Positions 27,116-37,086 are shown, numbered from the stretch's first letter. The stretch: 64,000 bases of DNA from JBQKLI01 sp012798975 (GCF_052116305.1 NZ_JBQKLI010000006.1:60423-124422); one strand, 5' to 3'. Notes: generated from the letters alone by a model not told the origin. Program-made: numbers and translations.

Positions 27116-28231
27116 TTATAAAGGCATATTTTCAGGAAGCCAAGCTTCCTCTTCTCCAATTTCTCTGATAAAGATTCGTCCTGAATTCTTTTGATCTTTT
27201 GCTTGTATATATTTAAAAATCATTTTATTCGGATCCGCCATCCCGATAATTTCGATTTTTCCTGTTACATGGCTTAAACCAAAACGGAATGATTTCGCAA
27301 GACCATTTAACATTCCCTTTGCTTTATCTACAATATCCACCCCTTCTTTAAAAGGAACTTGGAATTGATCTTTAACGCCTTTTACAGGACGGCATTGAAA
27401 TAAATAGTAAGGCATAATTCCGTTTGCTGTAAGTTTTGAAAAAAGCTCAGCTATTGTATTCGGATCATCATTTACACCTTTTAATAAAACAGTTTGATTT
27501 CTTATAACCGCTCCCGTTTCTTGAAGCAACGAAATACTTCTCAAAGACTCTTCTGTTAATTCTCGGGGATGATTATAATGGGTCACTATATAAAGCTGTT
27601 TTTTCTTATTATACTTTTTCAACAGCTGAATTAATTTATCTGATTCTAATATTCTTTGAGGGAATACGACCGGCGTTCTTGTTCCAAAACGTATAAAGTC
27701 TAGATGGTCTATAGCCGTTAACTCTTCTAATAGATACTCGATCTGCCCATCCTCTAACAAAAAGGAGTCTCCTCCAGATACTAAAACATTATTAATTTCC
27801 TCATGTTCTTTTAAATAATCGAAGATTTTTCCCCAAGACTTTGTAACTTCTTCCGTTTCTCCTCCTACCAGTCTTTTTCTAAAACAAAAACGGCAGTACA
27901 TCGCGCAGGTACTTGTAGAGAGCATTAGTGCAGTTTGGGTATATTTATGCTGCAGCCCTATAACTACTGTGTTGCTGCCTTCTCCGGATGTATCAAAAGA
28001 ACCGCTGTCTTCGCTTTCATAGACTGCAGGGATACACAGCTTTGCAATAGGATCTTCTTTAAACCGGCTCCAGTCCACTAAATCTATATAGTTTTTAGGA
28101 ATACTCATGGGGTAGCGTTCAATAATTCTCTGAAGCTCTTTCTTTTCTTCGTCCTTTAAAGGGAGCTTTTTATATTTTTCTAATTCTTCTACTGTTGTGA
28201 TATTATGATTTAATTCTTCTTTCCAATTCAA
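27116..28231 (-). CDS. KamA-family radical SAM protein (lysine 2,3-aminomutase-like)
   Basis: 371 residues. The radical SAM cluster motif is CAMYCRFC (CxxxCxxC, residues about 113-120), preceded by HKYTQTALMLSTS. The C-terminal part has GLSHVTGKIEI, with a lysine that may hold PLP. It is shorter than lysine 2,3-aminomutase and lacks the GGGGK motif. It belongs to the KamA/EpmB branch, whose members act on free lysine or prepare beta-lysine for EF-P. The TTG start at 28231 has GGAGG upstream. No partner aminomutase genes are adjacent, so the substrate is open. Confidence 0.8.
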   Translation of the reverse strand: MNWKEELNHNITTVEELEKYKKLPLKDEEKKELQRIIERYPMSIPKNYIDLVDWSRFKEDPIAKLCIPAVYESEDSGSFDTSGEGSNTVVIGLQHKYTQTALMLSTSTCAMYCRFCFRKRLVGGETEEVTKSWGKIFDYLKEHEEINNVLVSGGDSFLLEDGQIEYLLEELTAIDHLDFIRFGTRTPVVFPQRILESDKLIQLLKKYNKKKQLYIVTHYNHPRELTEESLRSISLLQETGAVIRNQTVLLKGVNDDPNTIAELFSKLTANGIMPYYLFQCRPVKGVKDQFQVPFKEGVDIVDKAKGMLNGLAKSFRFGLSHVTGKIEIIGMADPNKMIFKYIQAKDQKNSGRIFIREIGEEEAWLPENMPL

Positions 28232-28337
28232 ATAATTCCTCCTTTGTAAAGCTATTCTAGTCCTGTATTAAAATACATAGCTTACTATTATTAGAATAAT
28301 ATTATAACATAAAAAGAAATTTTCCATTTCTTTGAAA

Positions 28338-28736
28338 TTATTGTTTTAATGAATAGTAGGTAAAGGCAGCAGCTGCTATTTGTTCTTCGAGCTGGTTCGT
28401 TACTCTTACTTCTATAAAACTGATTCTATTTCCTTTTTTAAGAAGAAAGGCTTCGAATCGTAAAGATTTTGAATTTTTTGTATTGTTGAGATATTGTATT
28501 TTTCCTTCTATTGTAGAAGAGTTTTCCCCATAAAAGTCCATTAGTGTTCCGCAGCAGGAATCAGACAATGCGTAGATCAATCCACCATGAACCCATCCGT
28601 TTCCATTTAGATGCTTCTCTTCAATTTTTCTTAATACCATCCTGCTGTAACCTTCCCTTACTTCTTCGACCTCTCCGCCGATCACTTCTACAAAAGGAAC
28701 AGCTTTTTTCCTTGCTGAATGTTCTTTTTTACCCAT
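28338..28736 (-). CDS. PaaI-type hotdog thioesterase
   Basis: 132 residues, single hotdog domain. The central helix reads GNGWVHGGLIYALSDSCCG, the usual HGG pattern of acyl-CoA thioesterases of the PaaI/YbdB branch. The acyl substrate is unknown. GGGAGGTATT precedes the ATG. Confidence 0.85.
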   Translation of the reverse strand: MGKKEHSARKKAVPFVEVIGGEVEEVREGYSRMVLRKIEEKHLNGNGWVHGGLIYALSDSCCGTLMDFYGENSSTIEGKIQYLNNTKNSKSLRFEAFLLKKGNRISFIEVRVTNQLEEQIAAAAFTYYSLKQ

Positions 28737-28740
28737 AATA

Positions 28741-29012
28741 CCTCCCTACATAAAAAAAGTGGAGAGCTTATAAAAAGAGTAGTAGAGTGTAAAAGTGAAG
28801 TTATGGTCGAAAAACGAAAAAATCATTCGTGTTCTCCATAGTATAAAATATTTTTCAAACCCTTTTCCTCCATATCCTAAATATAGAGAATCTTTTTGTA
28901 CTGATCTTGAGTTTTCTTGTCCAAATATTACATAAGAAACAAGTCTTTCGTTTCTGCTTTATCTCCACTCTACACTCTCTTACTCTTACACTCTTCTTTT
29001 ACAAAACTCTCT
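28741..29012. repeat. Non-coding stretch bounded by inverted purine-rich repeats
   Basis: AGAGTAGTAGAGTGTAAAAG (near 28771-28790) appears in inverted, imperfect form near 28963-28990 (reverse complement AGAGTAAGAGAGTGTAGAGT). The interior has no gene. The layout resembles a small non-autonomous element and recalls the purine-rich arms of the 15.4-kb palindrome. Confidence 0.45.
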
Positions 29013-30293
29013 TTATCCTATTTCTTTAAAGGCTTGTTCTAAGTCAGCGATGATATCTTCTGGATCTTCAAGTCCTACTGAAAAACGGATAAGGTCGGGA
29101 CGAACTCCTGCTTCTTCCAGCTGTTCGTCGCTTAATTGTCTATGGGTATGGCTTGCAGGATGAAGAAGACAAGTCTTTGCATCTGCTACGTGAGTGGCGA
29201 TGGATGCTAATTTTAAACTGTCCATAAATTTAATAGATCGTTCTCTTCCGCCTTTGATTCCGAAGTTTAACACACCGCAAGTGCCCTGAGGGCAGTATTT
29301 CTTTGCCAATTCATTACTAGGATGGCTTTCAAGTTCCGGGAAGTTTACCCATGCTACTTCTTCATGGGATTCTAAATATTTCGCTACTTTTAATGCAGAT
29401 TCTGTATGTCTTTTCATTCGAAGATGAAGAGATTCCAGTCCTAAGCTTAAGTAAAAAGCATGCTGAGGAGACTGGATCGATCCTAAATCACGCATTAACT
29501 GAACGGTTGCCTTTGTAATATAGGCGCCCTTGCCAAATTTTTCAGTATAAGTAATTCCATGGTAGGATTCATCCGGTGTTGTAAGTCCCGGGAATTTATC
29601 ACGGTTTTTCTCCCAGTCGAAGTTTCCGCTGTCTACAATCGCTCCCCCCACTGCTGCACCATGTCCGTCCATATATTTTGTCGTAGAATGCGTTACAATA
29701 TCCGCTCCCCATTCAAAAGGTCTGCAGTTTATCGGCGTTGCAAAGGTATTGTCGATAATTAGAGGAATACCATGATCATGAGCAAATGTTGCAAACTTTT
29801 CAATATCCAAAACATTTACTGTAGGATTTGTAATCGTTTCTCCAAACACCGCCTTCGTATTCGGTTTTACAAATTTTGCCAGTTCTTCTAAAGAAAGTTC
29901 CTGATCCACAAAGGTACAGTCTATCCCCATCTTTTTCATAGTGATATTGAAAAGATTATAGGTTCCTCCATAAATGGATGAAGAAGCGATAAAATGGTCT
30001 CCTGATTCGCAAATATTGAATAGTGCAAAGAAATTCGCAGCTTGTCCAGATGAAGTAAGCATCGCTGCTGCTCCTCCCTCTAAAGCATTGATTTTTTCTG
30101 CAACATAATCATTTGTCGGGTTTTGAAGCCTTGTATAAAAATAGCCGGTTGCCTCTAAGTCAAAAAGTTTTCCCATCTCTTCGCTTGTATCGTACTTAAA
30201 AGTGGTACTTTGAATAATAGGCACTTCCCTCGGTTCCCCTTTTGTCGGTTTATAGCCTTCTTGAATACATTTTGTGTCAATATGATAATCCAT
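29013..30293 (-). CDS. metY: O-acetylhomoserine (thiol)-lyase / cysteine-methionine metabolism PLP enzyme
   Basis: 426 residues, the full length of the MetY (OAH sulfhydrylase) branch of the Cys/Met metabolism family. The PLP lysine is in THSTTKYMDGHGAAVGG. It starts DTKCIQEGYKPTKGEPREVP, as MetY does. It makes homocysteine or methionine from O-acetylhomoserine and a sulfur donor. It is monocistronic. I saw no T-box or SAM riboswitch in the leader. Confidence 0.9.
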   Translation of the reverse strand: MDYHIDTKCIQEGYKPTKGEPREVPIIQSTTFKYDTSEEMGKLFDLEATGYFYTRLQNPTNDYVAEKINALEGGAAAMLTSSGQAANFFALFNICESGDHFIASSSIYGGTYNLFNITMKKMGIDCTFVDQELSLEELAKFVKPNTKAVFGETITNPTVNVLDIEKFATFAHDHGIPLIIDNTFATPINCRPFEWGADIVTHSTTKYMDGHGAAVGGAIVDSGNFDWEKNRDKFPGLTTPDESYHGITYTEKFGKGAYITKATVQLMRDLGSIQSPQHAFYLSLGLESLHLRMKRHTESALKVAKYLESHEEVAWVNFPELESHPSNELAKKYCPQGTCGVLNFGIKGGRERSIKFMDSLKLASIATHVADAKTCLLHPASHTHRQLSDEQLEEAGVRPDLIRFSVGLEDPEDIIADLEQAFKEIG

Positions 30294-30499
30294 GATTTCT
30301 TCCTTTCTGCTCTATAATTTGTATAATCTATTTTATCATACTAAAGAGACCTTTACTCAGTTCTATGTAAAAGAAAGCCCGTTCCTTAAACTTGAACCCT
30401 TTATATCTCCACTTTATGTCTGAATACAAGAAAGCGTTATTTGCATTTATTTAATAGAAGATTCATAATATATCTAGACTAAAAAAAGAGGTGAATCAA

Positions 30500-31108
30500 T
30501 TGTTTTTAATGATCGATAATTATGATTCTTTTGTTTATAATCTTGCAACCTATTTTAAAGAGCTTCATTGCGATATCGAAATATACCGTAATGACAAGAT
30601 CACAATAAACGAAATAGAATTTTTAATAGAAGAAAAAAAGTTAGAAGGGATTATTTTATCTCCTGGTCCAAAAAGTCCCCTAGAATCGGAAGTTTGTTTA
30701 GATATCGTAAATACTTTCAGCCAGAGGATTCCTATTCTAGGCGTCTGCTTGGGCCATCAGATCATTGGCTACTGCAGCGGCTGCGATATTATAAAAGCAC
30801 CGATTCCCGTTCATGGCAAAATCTCTTCCATTAAACACACAGGCAAAAGATTATTCCATAATCTTCCAAATCCGATGAATGTTACAAGATATCATTCCCT
30901 CATTGTAGATGAAAAATCTTTATCCGATGATTTCTATATCGATGGAAAAACTGACGATGGCATTATTATGGCTATCAGTCACAAAGAATACCCTTTATAT
31001 GGAGTACAATTTCATCCGGAAGCTGTTTTAACACAGGAAGGTCATGCATTATTGAACAATTTTATCCTCATTGCAAAGGAATGGCATAAAAATGAAAACC
31101 ATAATTAA
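30500..31108 (+). CDS. pabA: Aminodeoxychorismate/anthranilate synthase glutaminase subunit PabA
   Basis: About 202 residues. The class I glutamine amidotransferase triad is visible: the Cys in LGVCLGHQIIGY and the His/Glu in YGVQFHPEAV. AGAGGTGA lies 5 bases before the TTG at 30500, which I take as the start over the in-frame GTG at 30491. It makes ammonia for PabB. The following pabB and pabC point to p-aminobenzoate, not tryptophan. Confidence 0.9.
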   Translation: MFLMIDNYDSFVYNLATYFKELHCDIEIYRNDKITINEIEFLIEEKKLEGIILSPGPKSPLESEVCLDIVNTFSQRIPILGVCLGHQIIGYCSGCDIIKAPIPVHGKISSIKHTGKRLFHNLPNPMNVTRYHSLIVDEKSLSDDFYIDGKTDDGIIMAISHKEYPLYGVQFHPEAVLTQEGHALLNNFILIAKEWHKNENHN

Positions 31109-32447
31109 GAAACTATCCTTCTATAAAAAAATAAAGGATTTTTTGCCCTTATACAAGGATTGTAAAAACACTATTTTCTTAGACTCTTCTCTTGAGAATA
31201 CCTATGGAAAGTATTCTATTTTAGGAATTTCTCCTGCTGTGATTCTAGAAGAAAAAGACGGGAATTTTTATAAAAATAATCAATCGATGAAGGGCAGTAT
31301 CGAAGACTATTTAACAGAATTTATAAAGAACAACAAAGAAGAAAATCCTACTTCCCTTCCTCTTATCTCCGGCTTTTTAGGTTATCTTTCCTATGATTAC
31401 GGCAGAAAATTCGAGAATATAAAAAGCCGGCACCAAAAAATCTATGATATTCCAGATGCAGTCTTTATACTCTACGATTCTTTGATTATCGAGGATTTAG
31501 AAAATAAAGAACTTTTTATAACTTCTATTGCAGGAGAGGATTCCATTCAGAAAATCGAAGAAGAAATATGCTCCTTTAATGGAGAGGAACTCATCCCTGA
31601 AAAAAATGAATTCTTAGCAGATTTTCGTTCTTTCCATAAAAAAGACGATTATTTAAAAGCAATTCAGCATACCATGGACTATATCGAGGATGGGGATATT
31701 TATATTCTGAATATGACGCATCAAATCGAAATTAACAGCAATAAATCTCCTTATGAGACATACAGATATTTGAGAAATCACAACCCGGCACCTTTCAGCA
31801 GTTTTATGAACTTTGGAGACTTTCACATACTAAGCAGCTCCCCCGAACGATTCATTCAGATTAAAGAAGGGCTTCTCGAAACCCGCCCCATCAAAGGAAC
31901 CCGGAAAAGAGGAACTACGCCAAAAGAGGATCTCAGTCTAAAAGAAGAACTTCTTCATTCGGAAAAAGACAGAAGCGAACTTTTAATGATCGTGGATTTA
32001 GAGCGAAATGATCTAAATCACATCTGCCAGCCGGGATCTGTTGCGGTTCCTGAGTTGTTTGAAATCGAAACCTATGCTACTGTTTTTCATCTAGTTTCGA
32101 CGGTACGAGGAAAACTTTATTCCAATACCGGCATTGCCCCTCTTTTGCAATCCACTTTCCCTGGAGGATCCATTACAGGAGCTCCGAAAATCAGAGCTAT
32201 GGAAATAATCGACGAACTGGAAGAATCCAGACGAGGGATTTATACAGGATCCATCGGCTATTTTTCTAGAAACGGAGATAGCGATCTTAACATTATTATC
32301 CGTACTCTCCTTCACTATAAGAACACCTACTATCTCGGTGTAGGAGGGGGAATTACCTATGAATCCGATCCTGTATTTGAATACGAAGAAACGATGCAGA
32401 AAGCAAAGGCTCTCTTGCAGGCAGCGGGGCAACGTCATGAAGCTTAA
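31092..32447 (+). CDS. pabB: Aminodeoxychorismate synthase component I
   Basis: About 451 residues from the ATG at 31092, inside the end of pabA. The chorismate-binding domain has LSSSPERFIQ, ETRPIKGTRKRG, ERNDLNHIC and the typical PGGSITGAPKIRAMEIIDEL. With PabA it converts chorismate to 4-amino-4-deoxychorismate for folate. The Lys in PIKGT is the nucleophile that marks PabB rather than TrpE. Confidence 0.9.
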   Translation: MKTIIKKLSFYKKIKDFLPLYKDCKNTIFLDSSLENTYGKYSILGISPAVILEEKDGNFYKNNQSMKGSIEDYLTEFIKNNKEENPTSLPLISGFLGYLSYDYGRKFENIKSRHQKIYDIPDAVFILYDSLIIEDLENKELFITSIAGEDSIQKIEEEICSFNGEELIPEKNEFLADFRSFHKKDDYLKAIQHTMDYIEDGDIYILNMTHQIEINSNKSPYETYRYLRNHNPAPFSSFMNFGDFHILSSSPERFIQIKEGLLETRPIKGTRKRGTTPKEDLSLKEELLHSEKDRSELLMIVDLERNDLNHICQPGSVAVPELFEIETYATVFHLVSTVRGKLYSNTGIAPLLQSTFPGGSITGAPKIRAMEIIDELEESRRGIYTGSIGYFSRNGDSDLNIIIRTLLHYKNTYYLGVGGGITYESDPVFEYEETMQKAKALLQAAGQRHEA

Positions 32448-33165
32448 TATAGACGACGGATTTCGATTCGGCTTGGGACTTTTTGAAACGATTTTAGTCC
32501 TCGATAATAAAGCCGTTTTACTAAAAGAACATCTCCACCGTTTGCAGGAAAGTATGAGTTATTTTAAGATTCAAAAACATATCGATGAAGATGCCTTCCT
32601 TGAATTTTTAGAAAAAGATCAAAAAGAAGGAAAATCTGTACTAAAAGCAACTGTTACTACTGAAAATTTTCTTCTAGAAAGAAAAGACTATCTTTATAAA
32701 AAGGAAGATTATCAAGAAGGATTCTCCCTAAAGAAAAGTTTTATCCTGCGAAATGAGACTTCTCCTTTTACTTATCATAAAACATTGAACTACGGGGATA
32801 ATATTCTAGAAAAAAGAAAAGCGGCTCTTTCAAATTTCAACGAACCTTATTTTATTAATACAAAAGGATTTTTCACTGAAGGAGCTACTACAAATCTATT
32901 TTTTATGCGGGATAATAAAATTTTCACCCCTCCAGCGGACTCCGGTTTGTTGAAAGGCATCCTCCGAGATTGGGTTATCGATCATTATCGTGTCGAAGAG
33001 AAAAATATATTTCAGTATGATTATCATAAGTATGATGAAATCTTCCTCACCAATTCCCTTCTTGGAATTATGCCTGTAAAATCTATCGACGGCCATACTC
33101 TTTCTTCCATGGAGAAATCTTTTTCGCTTCATCAGGAATACGAGTCTTTTCTCGACACATTATAG
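32437..33165 (+). CDS. pabC: Aminodeoxychorismate lyase
   Basis: 242 residues from the ATG at 32437, overlapping the pabB end. A class IV aminotransferase fold: GFRFGLGLFETILV at the N-terminus, KTLNYGDNILEKRKA with the PLP lysine, and EGATTNLFF. It releases pyruvate from aminodeoxychorismate to give p-aminobenzoate and completes the pabABC operon. Confidence 0.88.
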   Translation: MKLNIDDGFRFGLGLFETILVLDNKAVLLKEHLHRLQESMSYFKIQKHIDEDAFLEFLEKDQKEGKSVLKATVTTENFLLERKDYLYKKEDYQEGFSLKKSFILRNETSPFTYHKTLNYGDNILEKRKAALSNFNEPYFINTKGFFTEGATTNLFFMRDNKIFTPPADSGLLKGILRDWVIDHYRVEEKNIFQYDYHKYDEIFLTNSLLGIMPVKSIDGHTLSSMEKSFSLHQEYESFLDTL

Positions 33166-33194
33166 AAGCCTGCCGAAATCGGCAGGCTTTTTTA
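33166..33194. terminator. pabABC terminator
   Basis: Ten-bp stem AGCCTGCCGA / TCGGCAGGCT followed by T6 on the plus strand. It overlaps the last codons of the convergent gene at 33192. Confidence 0.93.
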
Positions 33195-35771
33195 AATTAA
33201 TGAGTCGAAGGGATGGTCTCCGATATTTGGATTCTTTTCTCGATACTCCTTAAGGCCTTCTTCATAAGTCCGGATGACCTCTTCCCTAAAATCTTTCGCA
33301 GAGATAATAAGACCTCCGGCTCCTCGAACAACTACCTGCTCTGTTCCATCCGATGTAGCAACTCGAACAAGAGTATCCTTGCCTATATCCCGTATATATC
33401 TTTCGATGAACTGATCTGCCGTCTCTCCTTCTTTTGTGTACACAACTTCCATAAAATCAAAATCTTCCTTTCGGTAAATTCCTTTTACCTTATAGGCATC
33501 AAAAACGACCATAATTTTCTTTTGAGTAAGACCCTGATAGTTGGATAAGATATCAAGCAGTTTTATTCTAGAAGCTTCTAAATCTTCCCTAGGTAGTTCT
33601 TTTAGTTCGTCCCAGCTGTGAATCATATTATATCCATCGACAATGATAACTTCTTCTTTCGCTTTATAATTTTCTTTCCCGAGATAGTAATCTTTTTTCG
33701 GTTTCTTTCTTGCCTTTCTACTCTCTCTTTTATTGGAATAAAATGTATCTTGCAGTATTTTTTCGATTGCTTCTTCATCTACAATAAATGAAGGTCTCTG
33801 GGGATTTATTTGTTCTTCTTCCCTCTTTTTTTCAATCTTGGGCGGGATATGGGCGTAGTCGTAGACCTGATCCCAAGGCACGGTAAAACCGGCTCCTTGA
33901 CTGCAGAAGACGGAACCTCCCGGCTGCTCCAGATCCCTTAAAGGATTATAACTGCTTTTTCTTAAAACTTCCTCTGCATCATGACAGCTACCATAACCTG
34001 AAAATTCCAGCTGTACTCGTCCTGCGCCCTTTGTAAAACTCTGAACTTCGGTAATATAGTCTCTCATAAGAGAAACAGGTACGTCTGCAGAAAAAACAGC
34101 CTTCTCCTCTTTTTGTTCCGAATTAATATCTTCTCCCTTTAAACGCGTCAAATCCGTTAATACTCTTCCATAGTACTCGATAGGTATTTCAATCTGTACT
34201 TTATAATAGGGCTCTAAGATTTCGCTTTCTCCCATCATCAGTCCCTGACGTACTGCCCGAACAGCCGCTTCTCTGAAGTCGCCGCCTTCTGTATGCTTTT
34301 CATGGGATTTTCCCTCTAGGAGGGTGATCTTCGTATCTGTCAGTTCCCCTCCCAATAGTACACCCCTGAAACTCTCCTTTTTTAGGATCTCGAGGATATG
34401 ATTCTGTTCTCTTGTATTAATTTTTTCGATACTTTTTCCCGGCTCCACACAGATTCCTGAACCTCTTTCTCCCGGTTCCAGCAGCAGCTGCACTTCTGCA
34501 TAATGGCGGAGTGGTTCAAAATGGCCGATCCCTATGGATGCATCCTTTATTTTTTCTTTATAGATAATAGACCCCTGGTCGAAATGAACAGAAAGATTAA
34601 AGCGTTCTTTTAAAACTTCCTTGAGAATTTCCATCAGGATTTCTCCCATTACATGAATGCTAATCTCTCCTGTTTCTGAAAAATAATCTACACGGAGCTC
34701 CGGCATCTCTTCTTCTAAAACTTTAAGAGCTTCTAAAAGATCGTTGCTATTCGCATTTTCATCGATATGAACGCCGTAAGTCATAACCGGAGTAAGCAGG
34801 GGATGAGTTGTATCTTCTTCAAAACCCAGTCCTTCTCCCGGAAAGGTAGATTGAAGCCCGACTACACCACAAATTTCTCCAGGATAAACTTGTTGAACAC
34901 TTTCGTATTCTTCTCCAGAATAAATTCTGATTTCATTAATCTTTTCCCCTTGTATAACGGATTTATTTTCCAGTATCCCGCCAGTAATCTTCATTTCAGT
35001 AATCCGCTGATTTTGATCTCTATAGATTTTATAAACCTTCGCACCAAATTCTTCTGGATAAGATTTTGAAATCATATATTCTTCCATTCCTGCTGTCAGT
35101 TCGTTAACACCCTCTATTTTTAAAGCAGATCCAAAAAAACATGGAAACACTTCCCTGTTCCGAACCGCCTCTTGGATCTCTGTAATTTCAATTGTATCCT
35201 CCGCTAAATACTGATCCAAAAATTCTGCTTTGATCACTGCCAGCTCTTCCCAAAGAGCATTTGGTTTTTGATTGAAAGATACAGCCGAAGAGCTTAATTC
35301 TTTTTTGATTTCAGTCAACAGCGCCTCTTTTACAGCACCTTCTTGATCCATTTTATTTGCAAATATAAACACAGGAATATTGTAAAAGTCTAACAATTTC
35401 CATAATGTTTTTGTATGTGCCCGAACTCCGTCGGAACCGTTTATTACAAGAATTCCATAATCCAAAACAGACAACGCCCTCTCCATTTCAGCTGAGAAAT
35501 CCGCATGACCTGGTGTATCTAGAAGGATCCATTCTTTGTTTTCCTTTTTTATACGGGCAATCTTTGAAAAAACAGTAATCCCTCTTTCTCTTTCGATTCC
35601 CTTTGTATCTAAAAAAGCATCCTGATGATCTACTCTTCCAGGAGAAGATAATACTCCGGAGGAATAAAGCATAGCTTCAGCTAATGTAGTTTTCCCGGAA
35701 TCTACATGGGCAAGTATTCCGACGGTAATTTTATTGTTTTTAGATGACACTTCCATTTCCTCCTTTTTCAT
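33192..35771 (-). CDS. Tet(M)-like translational GTPase fused to a YacP/Rae1-type NYN nuclease
   Basis: 859 residues. Residues 1-655 form an EF-G/Tet(M)-type GTPase: GILAHVDSGKTTLAEAM (G1), RERGIT (G2), LLDTPGHADF (G3), NKMD (G4), then EF-G domains II-V. Residues about 706-859 are a NYN/PIN-like domain of the YacP type, with IVDGYNMIHSW, VVFDAYKVKG, TKEGETADQFIER and ATSDGTEQV. A charged linker joins them. YacP/Rae1 is known to enter the ribosomal A site and cut mRNA. A ribosome-acting GTPase fused to it suggests a ribosome rescue or mRNA surveillance factor, by inference. A GTG at 35750 after AGGAGG is an alternative start. It stands alone, convergent with pabABC. Confidence 0.85.
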   Translation of the reverse strand: MKKEEMEVSSKNNKITVGILAHVDSGKTTLAEAMLYSSGVLSSPGRVDHQDAFLDTKGIERERGITVFSKIARIKKENKEWILLDTPGHADFSAEMERALSVLDYGILVINGSDGVRAHTKTLWKLLDFYNIPVFIFANKMDQEGAVKEALLTEIKKELSSSAVSFNQKPNALWEELAVIKAEFLDQYLAEDTIEITEIQEAVRNREVFPCFFGSALKIEGVNELTAGMEEYMISKSYPEEFGAKVYKIYRDQNQRITEMKITGGILENKSVIQGEKINEIRIYSGEEYESVQQVYPGEICGVVGLQSTFPGEGLGFEEDTTHPLLTPVMTYGVHIDENANSNDLLEALKVLEEEMPELRVDYFSETGEISIHVMGEILMEILKEVLKERFNLSVHFDQGSIIYKEKIKDASIGIGHFEPLRHYAEVQLLLEPGERGSGICVEPGKSIEKINTREQNHILEILKKESFRGVLLGGELTDTKITLLEGKSHEKHTEGGDFREAAVRAVRQGLMMGESEILEPYYKVQIEIPIEYYGRVLTDLTRLKGEDINSEQKEEKAVFSADVPVSLMRDYITEVQSFTKGAGRVQLEFSGYGSCHDAEEVLRKSSYNPLRDLEQPGGSVFCSQGAGFTVPWDQVYDYAHIPPKIEKKREEEQINPQRPSFIVDEEAIEKILQDTFYSNKRESRKARKKPKKDYYLGKENYKAKEEVIIVDGYNMIHSWDELKELPREDLEASRIKLLDILSNYQGLTQKKIMVVFDAYKVKGIYRKEDFDFMEVVYTKEGETADQFIERYIRDIGKDTLVRVATSDGTEQVVVRGAGGLIISAKDFREEVIRTYEEGLKEYREKNPNIGDHPFDSLI

Positions 35772-35954
35772 TACATAACTCCCTAATACTCATTATAACA
35801 AATATTCCTGTATTATATTTTCTTCCTGCCCGCTTTTGTTAAATCTATGAAAAGGATTTCAAATTCACTGGACAAGACCGAACGGGAATGTTATCATATT
35901 GTCAAGAAAAATATTAATATTCTATTCAATTATAAGAAACAGGATGTGATTTAT

Positions 35955-36980
35955 ATGAAATTATTCAATTTTGCCATACCATTATTGCTGTTTTTATTAG
36001 TATCCTGCGGTGGAAGCTCTTCCGATCTGGAGGCAGAAAATGAACCCCCCGGTAATGAAAGCGTTATCCGAGTGCTTGTCCCTGGAAATGAAAGGTCGAA
36101 AGGTTTTATGGCTTCTGGTTTTCGAGGCTTCTCTCGAATAAAATCTGAGATCAGCAATGTAGACGTAGGCTATCTTTCCGATATCAGCGAAACAAGCGAA
36201 GAAGCTCTCTCTGAAGCCCTGCGAAAATTAGCTGAAGACAAGCCGGATTTAATCATTGCCGTAGGAGGCCAAAACGATAAAGCCGCTGAAACAGTCAGCA
36301 AAGAATTTTCAGACATACAATTTGTTGTAGTGCAGGGAAGCGTAAAAGGCGAAAATCTCAGCAGCTATACCGTTAAACAAGAGCAATCCGCCTATTTGGC
36401 AGGAGCCCTTGCAGGTCTTCTAACAGAATCGAATGTTGTAGGCCATCTTTCCGGTACAACTCAGCAGTCCGGACTTGATGCACGAGGTGCCTTCTACCAT
36501 GGTTTAATATCAACAAATCCTGAAGCCAATTTTTTAACTATTTTTACAGGGGACATGGACAATCCGGATATCAACAAAGAAGCGGCGAAAGCTCAAATCG
36601 ATGCCGGAGCTGATTATATCTTTACAATGTTAAATGACGGACGAGCCGGCGCTGACGATGCAATGCGCATGAATGAAAAAAAAGTATATGCTATCGGAAA
36701 TGCTATCGACTGGACCCAGGAAAAAGAAATTTACATCGCTTCCGCAGTAGCAGATCCCAGCGTCGCTGTCTTCACAGCAGCCAAGGATTATGTGGATGGA
36801 AATCTAGAGAGCAATAATATAAAAGAATTTGATTTGAATGATGATATGGTTGTAGATCTAGCAATAGAAAATACAGTTTCAGAAAATGTAAAAGAAGAAA
36901 TTGAGGAAATCAAAAAACAGATTCTAAATAAAAATATCGAGATTGATACCAGCTATCCAGGAGAAGATTTTAAAAAATAA
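35955..36980 (+). CDS. BMP (PnrA/Med) family substrate-binding lipoprotein
   Basis: 341 residues from the ATG at 35955; the longer frame start at 35847 would put 36 charged residues before the signal peptide. The lipobox is LLVSCGG. The mature domain has the BMP pattern: IIAVGGQNDKAAETVSKEF, DIQFVVVQGSV, EQSAYLAGALAGLL. BMP proteins bind nucleosides for ABC importers, and some signal sporulation. No transporter genes are adjacent, so it is an orphan here. Confidence 0.85.
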   Translation: MKLFNFAIPLLLFLLVSCGGSSSDLEAENEPPGNESVIRVLVPGNERSKGFMASGFRGFSRIKSEISNVDVGYLSDISETSEEALSEALRKLAEDKPDLIIAVGGQNDKAAETVSKEFSDIQFVVVQGSVKGENLSSYTVKQEQSAYLAGALAGLLTESNVVGHLSGTTQQSGLDARGAFYHGLISTNPEANFLTIFTGDMDNPDINKEAAKAQIDAGADYIFTMLNDGRAGADDAMRMNEKKVYAIGNAIDWTQEKEIYIASAVADPSVAVFTAAKDYVDGNLESNNIKEFDLNDDMVVDLAIENTVSENVKEEIEEIKKQILNKNIEIDTSYPGEDFKK

Positions 36981-37050
36981 CAAGGTGCAAAGTTCAGGTT
37001 CTACCAAAACAGCCTTAAATAAAACACTATCATAACAAGGAATTGACTGA

Positions 37051-37086
37051 AAAAAAGCTGACTTTGCTAAAGCAGCTTTTTTTCTT
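37051..37086 (+). terminator. Terminator after the BMP lipoprotein
   Basis: AAAAGCTG / CAGCTTTT stem with inner CTTT/AAAG pairing and a T-run. Confidence 0.85.

Noticed and set aside
30294..30490. SAM riboswitch or T-box leader of metY
   Set aside because: No T-box core or SAM-type junction seen in either orientation.
33192..35771. Acquired tetracycline resistance gene
   Set aside because: The NYN fusion, the core chromosomal position and the lack of mobile neighbours argue for a housekeeping factor, although the GTPase part resembles Tet(M).
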